Origin: Acholoe squamosa
Taxonomy: Eukaryota; Annelida; Polychaeta; Phyllodocida; Polynoidae
Assembly: GCA_949317995.1 (NCBI GenBank)
Contig: OX439044.1
Coordinates: 20,794,641 to 20,858,640 of the forward strand
Direction of reading: 5' to 3'
DNA length: 64,000 bases
Below are positions 12,948 through 25,226 of this stretch, piece after piece; the stretch's first letter is position 1, and the number at the start of each line of letters is the position of its first letter. The notes under the pieces were generated by a model, which worked only from the letters and a program-made list of their open reading frames with translations, had not been told where the DNA came from and made no database searches. A program made the position numbers and the translations under genes.

Positions 12948-13185
12948 AAGTGGGCTAGGGAAGCCCTGTCAGGTTTAGGGTATGGTTTATCTATATTCGA
13001 TTTGGAACAAAGAGGTATATATTTATCAAGTAAGTGGTAAGCTTAGATTAAATACACAATGCAAGTTCTTTTTTTTTGGCTCAGGGTCTCCCTGAGTCAA
13101 GGCTGCGGGGTAGGCAGGATCCATTTCAAATCAAATGGTATCAACTTTTAATTTGCATATTTTCAATAAAAAATGAGCATATAGA

Positions 13186-14652
13186 ACGCTATCTGACCAC
13201 AGTAAGGTAACACTGGGAATCTCCAGTGCTGACCAGGACAGAGGCCCAAATGTGTGGAAGTTTAATAATACCCTTCTCTCAGGTAAAGACTATGTGAATC
13301 AACTTAAGACTATGCTTGGAAAATGTAAGATAGAATACCAGGATCTGGCACCCAATGCGAAGTGGGAGATTCTGAAGTATGAGATAAGGAAATTTTCAAT
13401 TAATTACAGCAAAAGGAAGAAGGCAGAGTCTAAAAAGGTGGAGAGGGAGTTGACAAACGGTCTGGGCAAATTGACTGCAGCCTTTGATGAGGGCCATGAT
13501 GTAATTGATGAAATGGAAAGTGTTAAGAGAGACCTGAAAGATATTGAATTAAAGACAGCTAGAGCCATCATATTTAGGTCAAAAGCGAATTGGTCCCAGG
13601 TAGGTGAACGACCAACCAAATACTTTTTGAATTTAGAAAAAAAGAATTTTATGGACAAACTTATTACTCAACTGAAAGATCAAAATGGGCATATAGTCAC
13701 TGAATGCAAAGATATCCATAGTGCACAGAAGCAATTCTACAGAAATCTATACTCAGATAGCTATAGAGAGTTAGATGATATTGATGACAGTTGTCCCTTC
13801 ATAGATACAAACAACTTAACTGTCTTGTCTGACAACCAGAGCGAGATGATAGAGAGACCTTTATCAAAGTCAGATTTTCTCAACAGTCTTAAATCCTTAA
13901 AGAATGGGACGTGCCCAGGCACTGATGGGCTAAGTGCAGAGTTTTATAAGTTCTTCTGGACTGATATTGGGGATGATGTTAGTCAAAGTCTACTCTATGC
14001 CACGGAAATGGGCAGCTTGAGCCAAGAACAGAAACGTGGCATTATAACCCTTATCCCTAAAAAGCAAAAAGATAGACTCCAGCTAGGAAACTGGAGGCCG
14101 ATCAGCCTGCTGAATACAGACTATAAGATCTACACCAAGGCCCTGGCAGAAAGGATAAAACCCCAACTCACTAATTTTATAAGCTCAGATCAATCTGGAT
14201 TTGTTAGGTCAAGGTATATAGGAACAAGTATTCGCACAGTTGAAGATATATTAGCATACACCACAAAGTTAAGTCGCCCTGGTATTCTGATGGCGGTTGA
14301 TTTTGAAAAAGCATTTGATAAGATAAGGTGGGAGTTTATCTTTAAGGCACTTGAAAGGTTTGGATTTGGGGAAAAATACATCTCATGGGTCAGGATATTA
14401 TATAAAGACATTGTTGCCTGTGTCATAAATAATGGGTACACAAGTGACTGGTTTGATCTTGCATGCGGAACCAGACAGGGATGCTGTCTATCGCCTTTTT
14501 TGTTTGTTGTTGCTGTAGAACTGTTAGCTCATAATGTACGCATGAATGTAGATATTAAAGGTATAAGACTTGGTACTAGAGAAGTAAAGATATGTCAATA
14601 TGCTGATGATACAGGTCAGCAGCAGCTCTACATCACTTGCTGGACTGTTTGA
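13186..14652 (+). pseudogene. L1-like ORF2 fragment: end of endonuclease and most of RT
   Basis: The frame is open from the element's first base, with no native start; the ATG at 13252 is internal. It has the SDH end of the endonuclease, a linker, then RT motifs in order: GTCPGTDGLSAEF, WRPISLLNTDYKI, QSGFVRSRYIG, VDFEKAFDKI, GTRQGCCLSPFLF and the catalytic YADD at 14599-14610. Just after YADD the frame breaks. The continuation is in another frame from about 14620, consistent with a small deletion near 14611-14625. Motif content fits L1/Tx1-type LINEs. Confidence 0.85.
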
Positions 14653-16253
14653 GAAGGTTTAGGAGGTACTCTGGTCTGAAGGTGAATAGATATAAGACAC
14701 AATATCTTGCACTTGGTGGTATTGACACTAGTCAGACCGGATTGGAGGGTCTTGCATGGAGCGAAAGATTGATTGTCCTGGGCATCTCTGTAGCACCGAG
14801 TAGGACAGAAGCCCAAAATTACTCGTGGAACTTTGAACCCCAGATACAGAAAATCACCAGCATAAGTGATGATTGGAGGCACCGCAACATCTCACTCAAA
14901 GGTAAAACTATCATCATAAACAGCCTAATGCTACCATGTGTGATGTTCCCGGCCTCAGTCACCACTACACCATCTAGAGCAATAGATGAAGTCAATAGAA
15001 TTGTTGACAGATTCCTATGGGGCTCCAACAGGAACAAGGTAGCCAGGGCACGTGTTCAGGCACAGACTAAGCATGGTGGACTTGCAGTAGGCAATTTTAA
15101 AACGAAAATCATTGTATCTAACATAAACTGGATCAAAAGGTTCTATTGGGATACCACCATGGTTCCATGTGATTTTATTAAGTTATTTCTCCATGAAGTG
15201 TCTGACTTGAAACTGTTCATTCATACAAAATCAGATATTAACATACCACGAGAAGCAAGCCCATTCTATTATCAGGTTCTCAAGGACTGGCATGAATTCC
15301 AAAATGTCTCACTAGTAAGAGAAACGGAGGTTCGTAACGAAGTATTGTGGAAAAATAAGTTTATTACTATCAATAATACACCAATATTTTGGAAGTCTTG
15401 GAGGGAAGCTGGTATTGTCAGGGTTGAAGATTTACTGGATAAAGGAAGTTTTATGTCAGACACTCAAATTTCTCAAAGGTATGGTGTTCAGTGTAACTTT
15501 CTTCAGGCTCTACAAATCCGACAAAGTATACCAGGTAGCTGGAGAGCTAGCATATCCTGTGACGAAATTCAAAGGCCAAATGACTGTATTTGGGTCATTG
15601 ATAATAACCCAGATGTAGTTAATCTCTTTTCAACATCAAGCAAGGAATTGTATTGGATAGTTCTATACCGTCACTCACAACAAATGCCAAGGAATGAAAT
15701 GAAATGGGCAAAAGTCTTTCCTGAGGTCCAATTTACAAAGGTTCCATGGTATGACATATATATGTGTCCATACCAAGTGAGTAGGGAAACAAAGTTACAA
15801 TCATTTCAATATAAGGTACTCCATAAAATACTAGCTTGTAACAAATAGTTGTTTGATATACGTGCAAAGGAAAACCCAGAATGTATTTATTGTGATGGTA
15901 AGACTGACACTCTTGATCACTTCCTTGTGAAATGCCCCCCAGTAGCCTACTTCTGGAAGTCAGTTGTATGTTGGATAAACACTGTTGCTAAGATTGATAC
16001 AGGGAGTTTAGATGAGCTTAAATTGATACTTGGATTATGTAGAAAAATTCCAAATGGTGATATCATCAACAATGTAATGCTTAGAACCAGGTTTTTCATT
16101 TATAAGCAGTGTTTGTATCACAAGTGCCATCTTGATCTGTTGCAATGGATAGGAGAGTTTAAACACTCTCTTCTCTCAGAACAATTTATATGCAGTCTGG
16201 AGAACAAGCAAAAGAGGTTTAGGAAATGGGAGGCTATTTTGGACTCAATGTAA
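14620..16253 (+). pseudogene. L1-like ORF2, C-terminal half
   Basis: Continues the LINE protein after the frameshift with LRRFRRYSGLKVN, the usual sequence downstream of the YADD box. It runs to an in-frame TAG at 15846-15848, then reopens in the same frame to 16253. The last part carries a C-x2-C-x8-H-x4-C zinc-knuckle-like motif (CIYCDGKTDTLDHFLVKC, from about 15879). That motif is typical of the C-terminus of L1-clade ORF2 proteins. One frameshift plus one stop in about 3 kb suggests a fairly young inactive copy. Confidence 0.82.
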
Positions 16254-16555
16254 CCGCTATGCATACACTGAAAGAACCCTAGTATCTCACTCATAGCATA
16301 CTTCCTAGATAGGGGAACGGAGCTGCGAAAACTGTATCGATGTAGAGGTATATCAGTATCTAGTCTCTATCACTAGTCATATAGAACACATCTATTGTCA
16401 TACTCACTATAATAATGCGCTATGTATTGTCCTGTGGTGTCCTGTGGTGTCCTGTGGTGTTTATATAACAAAATATCAAAAAAATGTAGCGAAGACCTGT
16501 ATAGCTATAGACATTTTTTTTAAATAAAAAATGAGCGCTGCTCTATATAAAAAAA
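16254..16555 (+). other. LINE 3' UTR with short tandem repeat
   Basis: Non-coding 3' end of the LINE. It contains three tandem copies of CCTGTGGTGT (about 16431-16460) and ends with ATGAGCGCTGCTCTATATA followed by an A run. Confidence 0.7.
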
Positions 16556-19500
16556 AAAAAATGAGCATATAGATTGTATAACAAAAGTATCAAATATAAG
16601 TAGAAAAGGATCATATTGTTACTGTGACCGAAGTTAAAGAAAAACCGATTTATATTTATTCATAAAAATAAACCTATTGAAACCTTTATATATAAGCCAA
16701 TTTCTTCTTAAGTCAATTCCTCATAGAGTCCAATAGTAAAGGTTCCAGGATGAATGCAAAGTGTCTGAAATTAAGACGCTTTGCCCTCTGCGAGATGAAA
16801 TTTGCGCGACAATTCTTGCTCTTGTCAATTCTGCGCATGCACGAGAACTCTATAAATACAGCGATCCGCCATCTTTTATTTTAGTAACCATGGATCTGCA
16901 GTACTTTTTCCCTCTGATCGACCTTGTGCCAAATGGCGACTGTTGCGAACATGCCCCCTACACCACACGTTGACTGTCCACCCACTGGCTCCAGCTGTTT
17001 CTATCTATTTCTACTGGAAGCAGTGTATATTTAGTAGTTGAATAGTCGACTGTGTCCACCAACTGTTAGCGTAAACACCACGAGTCTTAAAAGGAGCGCA
17101 GATGTGCATGTTTAGTCCTGGTACTAGCATTACCGGCATGTTTAACTTGACAATTGCTAACTCTGTTAATAATAGGAGTACAAGCCATTGTAATATATCG
17201 TTTTGAGGTAGCACATTATGGAGATCAATATTAGATTATCATATTTCAGTTTTGAGCAAGATTAAAAACTTTAGTGTAAAAAAGATAGAAAAAGGGTTTA
17301 TAAAGTGATTTTGTGATCTATATCACACATTCAATCTCCTGAGTGTTGGGGGTCTGGTACATGTATGGACATGGGTAGGTACTTGTGGTGTTGTGTGGAT
17401 AACCTACCCTGAGCCATGTGTGCTTAAAGGCACAATGTCAATTCATTTATAGAACTGAAGGATGAAAATCCAAAATGATTCAGTTCTGATGATTATAAAC
17501 TTATCTTGGAGTCATTTCCTAAGGATGCTTTTTTTCAATTAAAGTATATTGATATTCCAGGGGAGAGAGCTCTTCAAAGTTGCATAGTTAAAAAAGTGTG
17601 ATTTTCACCCATTTTCCTTTAAAATCTTCCATTTTTATGGGGGGCTGTGCCATGCTATATAGATGCCTGGCTATACAGAACGACCCCCCCCCATTCTTTG
17701 CATTGGGTTTTGGGAAAAAATTAAGATAAAGTTGATGGTTAATGGCAGAGATATGAATGTAAATGTAGGAAAGATGTAAGAGATGTCCATTTTCTCTATA
17801 CATTTCTAATAGTAAATCAACCTTTTTATTACTGTAATCAGGAACTTCATTTTATGATAGTTGTGAGATGAGTGGTCATGGAATACATGTTTCAAGAACA
17901 GGTACTAGGTTGTGCAGGTAACTGATGTAGAAAGACCAAAAGGTCCTTTTTTTACTGTTTCTATGCAATGTTAAGTCAGCATGAGTGTATTTATTAGTGA
18001 GGTTCTAATTAGAATCAGCTAGCTGTTATTGTAAAATAATAGCATAAGGTGAAACGTAGTAGGTACATGTTGCCTTGAAATCCTCTACAACAAAGGGTGA
18101 TGCAAATGAGTTGTGTTGATGAACCAAATATGTTAAATAGAAGTGGGCACTCACTCTCCCTACATAATACATAAGTGTAAACTTATAGACGTGTTGTGTT
18201 AATATCCTGCAGCAAAAAGTTCGAAGATTATGTTTGGACAGCAAGCGGGAATAGAGGCACTACCATATATGGGCACACAAATGGCTTTGTAAGTTGTTAC
18301 CCATATATGGGCATGGGTCAATTTTAGGTAGATTACTATGCTTGACTAGCATGACTGATGTTTGATTGGTCTAGACACAGCTATAATTAGCTACCTGTCA
18401 CCACACAAATTAAGGCAGTTGGGTGTGAAGGCAGGGGGAGGATGGGTAGTTGGTGACACCATCTGACAATCACCAGTGGCATCTGATAATCACCAGTGGG
18501 TAGAGTAGGCAGGGGGAGGGTGGGTGGGTGGTTGTAGGTAGGCAGGCAGGCACACCACTGGGTGGGGGACACTTAGCAGTCCTGGGTGGATGGGTGGATG
18601 AGGGGCCTATTCAGTCATGCCTCAGTAGTCCTGGTTGGGCAGGAGTAGGCTCAGAGGCTTAGGGGCTATCAGAGTAGGGTGGTGGGTGTGGGTGGGAGGG
18701 GAATGGGTCTCATCCAGCACCAATCTCAGATTTCAGTAAGATCATATACCTGTATCATGCTACAGGTGTAGATTGATATAAAGATATCAGTAAGGCTGTC
18801 TATAACTATAGGGTTGGACTGATGCAATCCTGTTGTTTTCCCCACTTTCTCTTGTTCCATGCCCCCCCCCCATACTGGTAAGTGGTTACCATTTGAACTG
18901 CTCTCACTTAAAATTGCTGTCTCGTTTAGTAACTACATGGGTGCCGGGGGTTCCCCATTATATTAGGGTTCACCATTGCTCCCAGATTCACCGTACAGTG
19001 AATTGGGATTCTCCATAGTTTTTCAACTTGAATTCACTATTTTATTACGGTGATTCACTGTCTCTTTATCATGATATTAGGGTTGTTCAGGCAATCTCTC
19101 ATATATCCTAGTACCCCTCAATGCTATAGATCTGATCCATGTTTCAAGTCAGATGTTTCAATTTCAAAACTGCCTTCTACGTTTATATATTGCTGTACAA
19201 GCCTTCTACGTTTAGATATTGCTGTACAAGCACATTGGTGTTCATAATCAGTCCCTAATACATTTAGAGGAGCAGCACAGGCTGCCCTCTGGGGTCATTT
19301 AATTCTTAAGATTACTGATAGCTATAACTTGTTTTTTTTTATGTTGTCCAATGTCTCTGGGTATGAAAAAGTGATGTTTGACCAATGAAAGCTCGTGCAG
19401 TCACTGAGAAATCTGCAATTCTATACAACCATCTCTTGAAATTTTAGCCTCGTTTTTAAGAGCTAAAATACATGTTGATCTATCTGTTCTGGCACTAATA

Positions 19501-22154
19501 TTCATCTTACAAGAATTCCAATGGTACCTACCCCCCCCCCTAAATTGGACCCAACGATCGCATTTGTTGCTAGGACAAGCGGTTACCTAGCAACAGCCGA
19601 TTTTAGCTAGCAACGGACCCTTTCCGAGACAAAGAAAGACCTTTCCTAGGAATGACTTACAGAATTGAGATAATGGATATTGTTTCTCATTTTGCTATTG
19701 AGAAGGTCCATTCCATTGTAAAAATGCAATATTGTACCAAAATACAGTGTGCTGATCAGAGAATGTAGAAAAAAAAATGATATAGCAAGTATAATGAAAA
19801 CATACAACTTCAGCATTATCTTCTATTGGAAAATATTATTTACTGGATAATTGTAGTGTGTCTTATATCCTCAAAAACATCTGAGGCTTTCACTTTACTC
19901 CTTGAATAGCTGAGTGCCTAGCAACAACAAATTTACTTAGCAACCTATATCAAGAAGTATATTCATAAAAGACATTTGAATTTGATGAGAATTAAGCACC
20001 CATGGACTCAATGTATTTCGAAACAATTATACCTCAAAATACCCCCCAAAATAGGAAATAAATATATCTAACAATTGTGCAGTTGGTAATTGTTTAGAAA
20101 ATACTAGCTTTTGCATAGCAAGTAGCCTACCAACTGCCCCAAATGCCCCAAAAAAGAAAAGATAATTTTAAACCTATCAGGTATTCCAGTGATGACAGGG
20201 GCTTTTTACTAAAGATGTCTATTGCTAGGCAATACACATCATGAGTGTATTGCTTGTAAACCAACCACATTCCAAGGATCATGTGATAGCCATGCACATG
20301 TGTATATGTAGATCTAATGAGATTCAAATATCAATAAGCTTTATTTGCTTGAAATTAGATTGCTCATATTCTATAGTATATTACTCCCATTTACAAGCTG
20401 GAACCTAAGTCAAAGTAATATACTTTGACCTGCAGCCAGAGCCTGAAATGACCTATAAGCCACACCTTATACAGGGGCTTCATACAAGTTCTGTAGACCA
20501 AAATACAAAATCAACTGTCACTACTTTGGCTCAAAATAACATCAGCAAAGTATCATTGAAAGTTGCTTATGTATCAGGTTCAGGTGACAGGGCAGTCTAT
20601 GATTTATGTGCATCTCATATGAGTCTCAGAACACAGATAATATCTTAATATTTCATTGCGTGCAAACACAATCTGCCATACCTTAGTAATTGCTGTTATA
20701 ATAAGTGTGACATAAAGTCTATGTTCTTGATTACCCACTATCATTGGGATCATGCCATTCCTGTCAAGGAAATGTCAAGGAATGCTTCCAACATTAACAT
20801 ATCAAGTCAAGTTGCTATCAAGAGCTATATTTACCATAGATCCAATCAACCACAAGGCATATACCTGTCTATACAAAGTCATATCAAATATACAGACTGA
20901 TTCAGATTATCTAATTACCTACTGGTAATGATCAAAACTCTCCCACCAAAATGGTAAGGCTAAAATTAAATATTGCCCCTATGTGATGTTACATGCCATC
21001 ATACATAACACATATCACTATCTTGAACTCTCTCATTCTAAAGCATATGAAGAATACCCTAGGGAATCTGAGGCTTGGTAAATACCTTGCTTCCAATATC
21101 TACCTATCAATTAATCCTTTTGAGTGATATCTAGCAACATTATTAGAATAAATTAATGACCCAGGATTAGAATTATAGGAACTGTAACAAGACAGGACTC
21201 CTCATGTACTTAATAAAACCATAGAATAATGTGTATAATTCATGGCTTCTACATGAATCCAACCCGCATCATGTCTTATGCAATGCAGGATGCCCCTGTG
21301 CCTTGAAGCCTTAGCCTCAAGTCAATTACCTTAGGCCAATACTTAGAGTATTAGTGTGTTTGACTTATAGAATCAGTCAATGGCTTCTTAGTAATGTATT
21401 AAGAAAATCAGTCCATGACTGTGGGTGTGTGTAGAGGGCGTTGAAATTACCCCCTTATGGTCACCCAATGCCTTCATATGTCATGATTCTCCAATAAAGT
21501 CCTTTAGCAAATGCTGCATCAATGTATTATGCCAACTGAGAAGGTGGAGCCCAACAATGAATATTCAAATGCTAAAGCGTATTATGAATGTACATGTGAC
21601 AATGCCCTGAAATATGTAGGATACAGTAGTTCCATTATTTCACTAGCACCAGATACTAACCCCTGAACATATATCTAGATAGAATGGTAATTATCATATG
21701 GATGTTTTCCATCAACTAGATAATGATCGCTGGTGACAGACAGATGCACCTATGTCTTTTTAAGAACATATCTATGTCCTAAAATAAAGTCCTAGCTAAT
21801 ATCTTGTAACATGACCTTCCAGCAAGGGTCTTTTGGTTAGTTTGCTAGGCACTTTCTGTTTGTTGGATCATATGGCTGGTACTTGTGGCCTTATAGCTGA
21901 GTCCTACCAGTAAGGCTCCGGAAAAGTCCACTTCTGCCAACAGAAGTGATCTTATAAAGCAGCTAATTCACTATTGACAGAATGATGATAGCAATTGCAA
22001 GATCCATGCAATCACAGTTATCTGATGCTGCTAGATTAAGCTAGAGTTTCCTTAGTAGAACTTCTAGAGAAGAATAATCATCACACATTATGTTTAATTC
22101 TGATCAAAATCTATATAATATTATAAACAACATAATTTAGAGTAATGCTGCTTA

Positions 22155-22460
22155 AGAGCCGTTCAAATATTACGTAACACAATTTTGGCCACTTTTTGAC
22201 CCCCCTCCCCCCTTGTAACAATATTGGGCTTCTAATCAATATTCCTAAATTTATTTGATCCCTCTCAATTTAACAAGAATTATAGGAAGATCTCTAAAAT
22301 AACATTAAAATGCTTGTAAATTGTCAAATTTAGCCATGTGATGTATTCCTCATTTTTATCATGTAACACTTGGGCAGACCCCCCTCCCTCTGTAACAAAG
22401 TGTAACAAACTTCATGACCCCACTCCCCTACTGTGTTACGTAATATTTGAATGGCCCCTT
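22155..22460. mobile_element. MITE with TIR ending in TATTACGTAACAC
   Basis: About 306 bp with inverted ends: GCCGTTCAAATATTACGTAA at the left and its reverse complement at the right (about 22433-22458). The interior is rich in C runs. It has no coding capacity and is nested in the foldback element. Confidence 0.75.
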
Positions 22461-22620
22461 AGCAAATATTTAATTGCTAAGATGTAAACAGGTCTAGCAA
22501 TAAGGTTTTGGCAGCACTGAGAGAGAGTAGACACAACTTCAGATTTATTTTCTTTATAAATCGATGGGTTCCATAATCATGTTTTCATATCTGAGTAGAG
22601 CAGTTGTCAGTTGGTGAGCC

Positions 22621-22680
22621 ACTTGCTAAACAAAAGCTAGCAAGGTTTCACCACTTGCTAAACAAAAGCTAGCAAGGTTT
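22621..22680 (+). repeat. Short direct repeat with CTTGCTAAACAAAAGCTAGC
   Basis: Two adjacent copies of a unit of about 30 bp, CACTTGCTAAACAAAAGCTA and following bases. Related sequence lies in the opposite arm near 20103. Confidence 0.7.
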
Positions 22681-23431
22681 AAGCAACTGGCAACTCTTTG
22701 AGTATTGAACAACTATCTGACACATTTCCTATTACTCCTGGAATATTTCTAACAAGATCTACTCAGTTCTGAATAAATTGAGTCCAATGATGGTTAATTC
22801 TCTTCACAATAATATATATTTGTCTATGAACAAGCTCCTCTGTATAAGTTGCTATATAAATTTGTTGCTAAGGAATCACTGCCCCACAAGTAGAGTAAAA
22901 TCTCAGATGTATTCTCATTTCATCATTTTCAGAATATAAGACACACTACAATTGTCCAGTAAAGAATATTTTGCCAATAGCGGATAATGCTGAAGTCGCA
23001 TGTTTTCATCATACTTGCTATAGGTCTATCATTTTGTTTTCTATATTTTCTGATCAGCACACTGTATTTTGGTACAATATTGCCTTTTTTTACAATTGCA
23101 AAATGATAAACAGTATCCATGATCTCCATTCTGTAAGTCATTCCTAGGAATGGTCATTCTTTGTCTCGGAAAGGGTCCGTTGCTAGCTAAAATCAGCTCT
23201 TGCTAGGTAACGGTTTGTCCTAGCAACAAATGGTTGGCTCCAATGTGATCGTTGGGTCCAATTTATGGGGGTAGGTACCTCTTGAACTGTTGTAAGATGA
23301 ATATTAGTGCCAGAACAGGGTGATGAATATGTATTTTAGCTCTTAAAAACGAGGCTAAAATTTCAAGAGGTGGTTGTATAGAACTGCAGATTTCTCAGTG
23401 ACTGCACGAGCTTCCATTGGTCAAACATCAG

Positions 23432-23847
23432 TGTAGGGGTATGGTATTTACACTTTACGTTCATGTACCCGTGGGACTCAGACCTAGGTCTTCGGGTGTA
23501 GTGGGGGAGTCCGGATGGCAGGTGGCAGCACCTGCCTCTGGGTTCGTATCCATTACACCAGGGGGCCTACCACTCGTCCGCCACACGTCATGTGGCCGGT
23601 CTGAGTTTCGCGGGCTTTTCCCCTATATAAGGCTGGTTCTAGCCCCCATGTTCTTCAGTAGTGGTTTTACCCACTGCTCAACCAGGTCGTTACCTGAAAG
23701 GGTAACCGAATGCCCTAGTAGCATGTAGTCCTCTGAGGCTGTGATCGTATGTAACATAAGCTATGAAATAAAAGCTCGGTTGCCTACCCGGAAACTTTCT
23801 CTCTCTTCGTTATGATTTAATCTAACTTAACGAGACGAACCACTACA
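23432..23847 (+). repeat. LTR (416 bp) in inverted orientation at the 3' side of gypsy copy 1
   Basis: This is a complete LTR starting TGTAGGGG and ending ACCACTACA, with a CTATATAAGG TATA box (about 23623) and AATAAA (about 23767). It reads on the plus strand although the element reads on the minus strand. It differs from the LTR at 36403-36818 at only about four positions by eye. It abuts a 65-72 bp piece of LTR in the expected orientation. Confidence 0.9.
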
Positions 23848-23912
23848 CCCGAAGACCTAGGTCTGAGTCCCACGGGTACATGAACGTAAAGTGTAAATAC
23901 CATACCCCTACA
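23841..23912 (-). repeat. First ~72 bp of the expected 3' LTR, truncated
   Basis: Minus-strand reading begins TGTAGGGGTATGGTATTTAC directly after the polypurine tract and matches the LTR start. After CTTCGGG it switches to the inverted LTR. The switch point lies in the shared CACTACA microhomology (23841-23847). Confidence 0.85.
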
Positions 23913-23926
23913 CTGCCCCCCTTAGA
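23913..23926 (-). promoter_or_regulatory. Polypurine tract of gypsy copy 1
   Basis: Minus-strand sequence TCTAAGGGGGGCAG immediately precedes the 3' LTR start (TGTAGGGG). This is the position and composition expected of the plus-strand DNA primer. Confidence 0.75.
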
Positions 23927-25226
23927 CAATAACTTGGGGGTAATTAAACCGCAGTGTATTAATAACCTAGTAAGTGATTGTTTACAATACTAAAAAGGGG
24001 TATTAATTACACTTGCTCGATGTGAAATAGGCTATAGTATGAGACTATCCTATTTCTGAAAAATTATACAATAATAGCATCGAGTATCGTTCATTTCATT
24101 TCCACCAGTAGCTATAACAACCACAAATGATAAATATATAATTATCACAGATTTATAGTAACGTTTTGACAACAGTAGGGTCCTGAAAAGGACCGGTGGT
24201 TGTAATTAATGATCGTATTACAGTTATTAAACCCGGGAAAAAAAAAATTTCGACTTTTTAAATTAACAACTCTGTCCACTTATAAAGTGAATTGAATATT
24301 AATGATCAGATATGAACAATTAATCTGATACTATATGAACACAATAAGGTATTGAACCTGATTGATATAATATTGATTTTAGAGAGGTCCCTTGGACTTT
24401 CTCTAATTTATAAAAATAAAGGATTATACATTTTGAGACGCAGCTCAATTTATACCTTAGTGTTTTATATTTACAAGTTACAGAAGAAGTTTAGTCTCTT
24501 AATATATTGAGACCAGGAATGACCTGTATAGACAGTTATAGGTCTAGGATTACCTTAAACAATTTTTAGGATTCGCAGATCCCTTATATTTATAGGTAAG
24601 TACCCTTATATAATAATATATCTTTACAAAAGATATTTTATAGTTATAAATACAATGTTACATACAATATAATATTATCAACAAAGTTACTTGTTCTTAT
24701 GGTTGGAGGATGTAACAGGAGTCGGATGCTGCTGATGTCTTGGTATGGGCGAGCTGAACCCTGATGCCTGAAGTGCTATAGAAGAACTTGTTGGTGGGTG
24801 TAGCTAAACCCTGATGCCTGTAGTGCTAGCTAACTGGAGATAATAATAGATCCATTTGTAGATTATTGATGAACTTTATGGGCGTAGCTAAACCCTGATG
24901 CCTGTAGTGCTAGCTCACAAATAGTAGTGGTGTAGTAGTAAATCCGGTTTGTAGTTCAACGGTCCATGTTAGCGTAAAAATGTCCATGATTTTATAATAG
25001 GCACAGTCATTATGTTATAGCACGGTACAATTATGGTGTTTGCAGCATTCGTACTCCTCCTCCAGAGTGACTTGTTTTTCTCCTTCTGTTTTCAGTTTCC
25101 GGATTAGGGTACAGTTTGGTACCCGAATCGATACGGGTTGGATAAAAAAATGGTTTCCTATCCAACAATACATAGGTAATAACACCTCGGGACACACAAT
25201 TATGTCCAATCTTCATGTAACAGTTT
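23927..25226 (-). other. Gypsy copy 1 3' untranslated region
   Basis: About 1.3 kb of A+T-rich sequence between the end of the third ORF and the PPT, with no long ORF. It includes three spaced copies of TAGCTAAACCCTGATGCCTG and flanks at about 24748, 24798 and 24893. Confidence 0.75.

Larger units (their letters stand above)
13185..16555 (+). mobile_element. 5'-truncated L1-like LINE with target-site duplication
   Basis: Flanked by AAAAAATGAGCATATAG at 13168-13184 and 16556-16572; the other duplicate copy has this once, at about 4096-4112. The element begins inside the endonuclease domain, where the frame reads LSDHSKVTLGI (the SDH motif near the end of AP-endonuclease domains), and ends in an A-rich tail. 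First-strand priming with 5' truncation explains the structure. Confidence 0.92.
7711..19178 (+). repeat. Segmental duplication, copy B (with insertions)
   Basis: Second copy of 874-6930. It is longer because it contains a TIR element (10725-12947) and an L1-like LINE (13185-16555), while it lacks the SINE found at 5548-5727 in copy A. Once these are removed, the remaining sequence aligns throughout with only scattered substitutions and small indels. The right boundary is abrupt at 19178, where copy A instead meets a poly-T run. Confidence 0.92.
19297..23431. mobile_element. Large foldback (long inverted repeat) element, left arm, core and most of right arm
   Basis: Sequence from about 19297 to 20110 is repeated in inverted, diverged form from about 23431 back to 22600. 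Anchors include the GTTGCTAGGACAAGCGG region (19566) against about 23215, and AAGACACACTACAATTG (22928) against about 19850. The outermost right-arm segment lies at 36819-36878, beyond the inserted gypsy element. The middle (about 20.1-22.1 kb) has no long ORF. It is a non-autonomous foldback-like element of about 4.2 kb. Confidence 0.72.

Noticed and set aside
23417-23728. 103-codon ORF, repeated at 36522-36839
   Set aside because: It lies inside the gypsy LTR, reads across TATA-box and U3-like sequence and has no domain. It is a by-product of LTR sequence.
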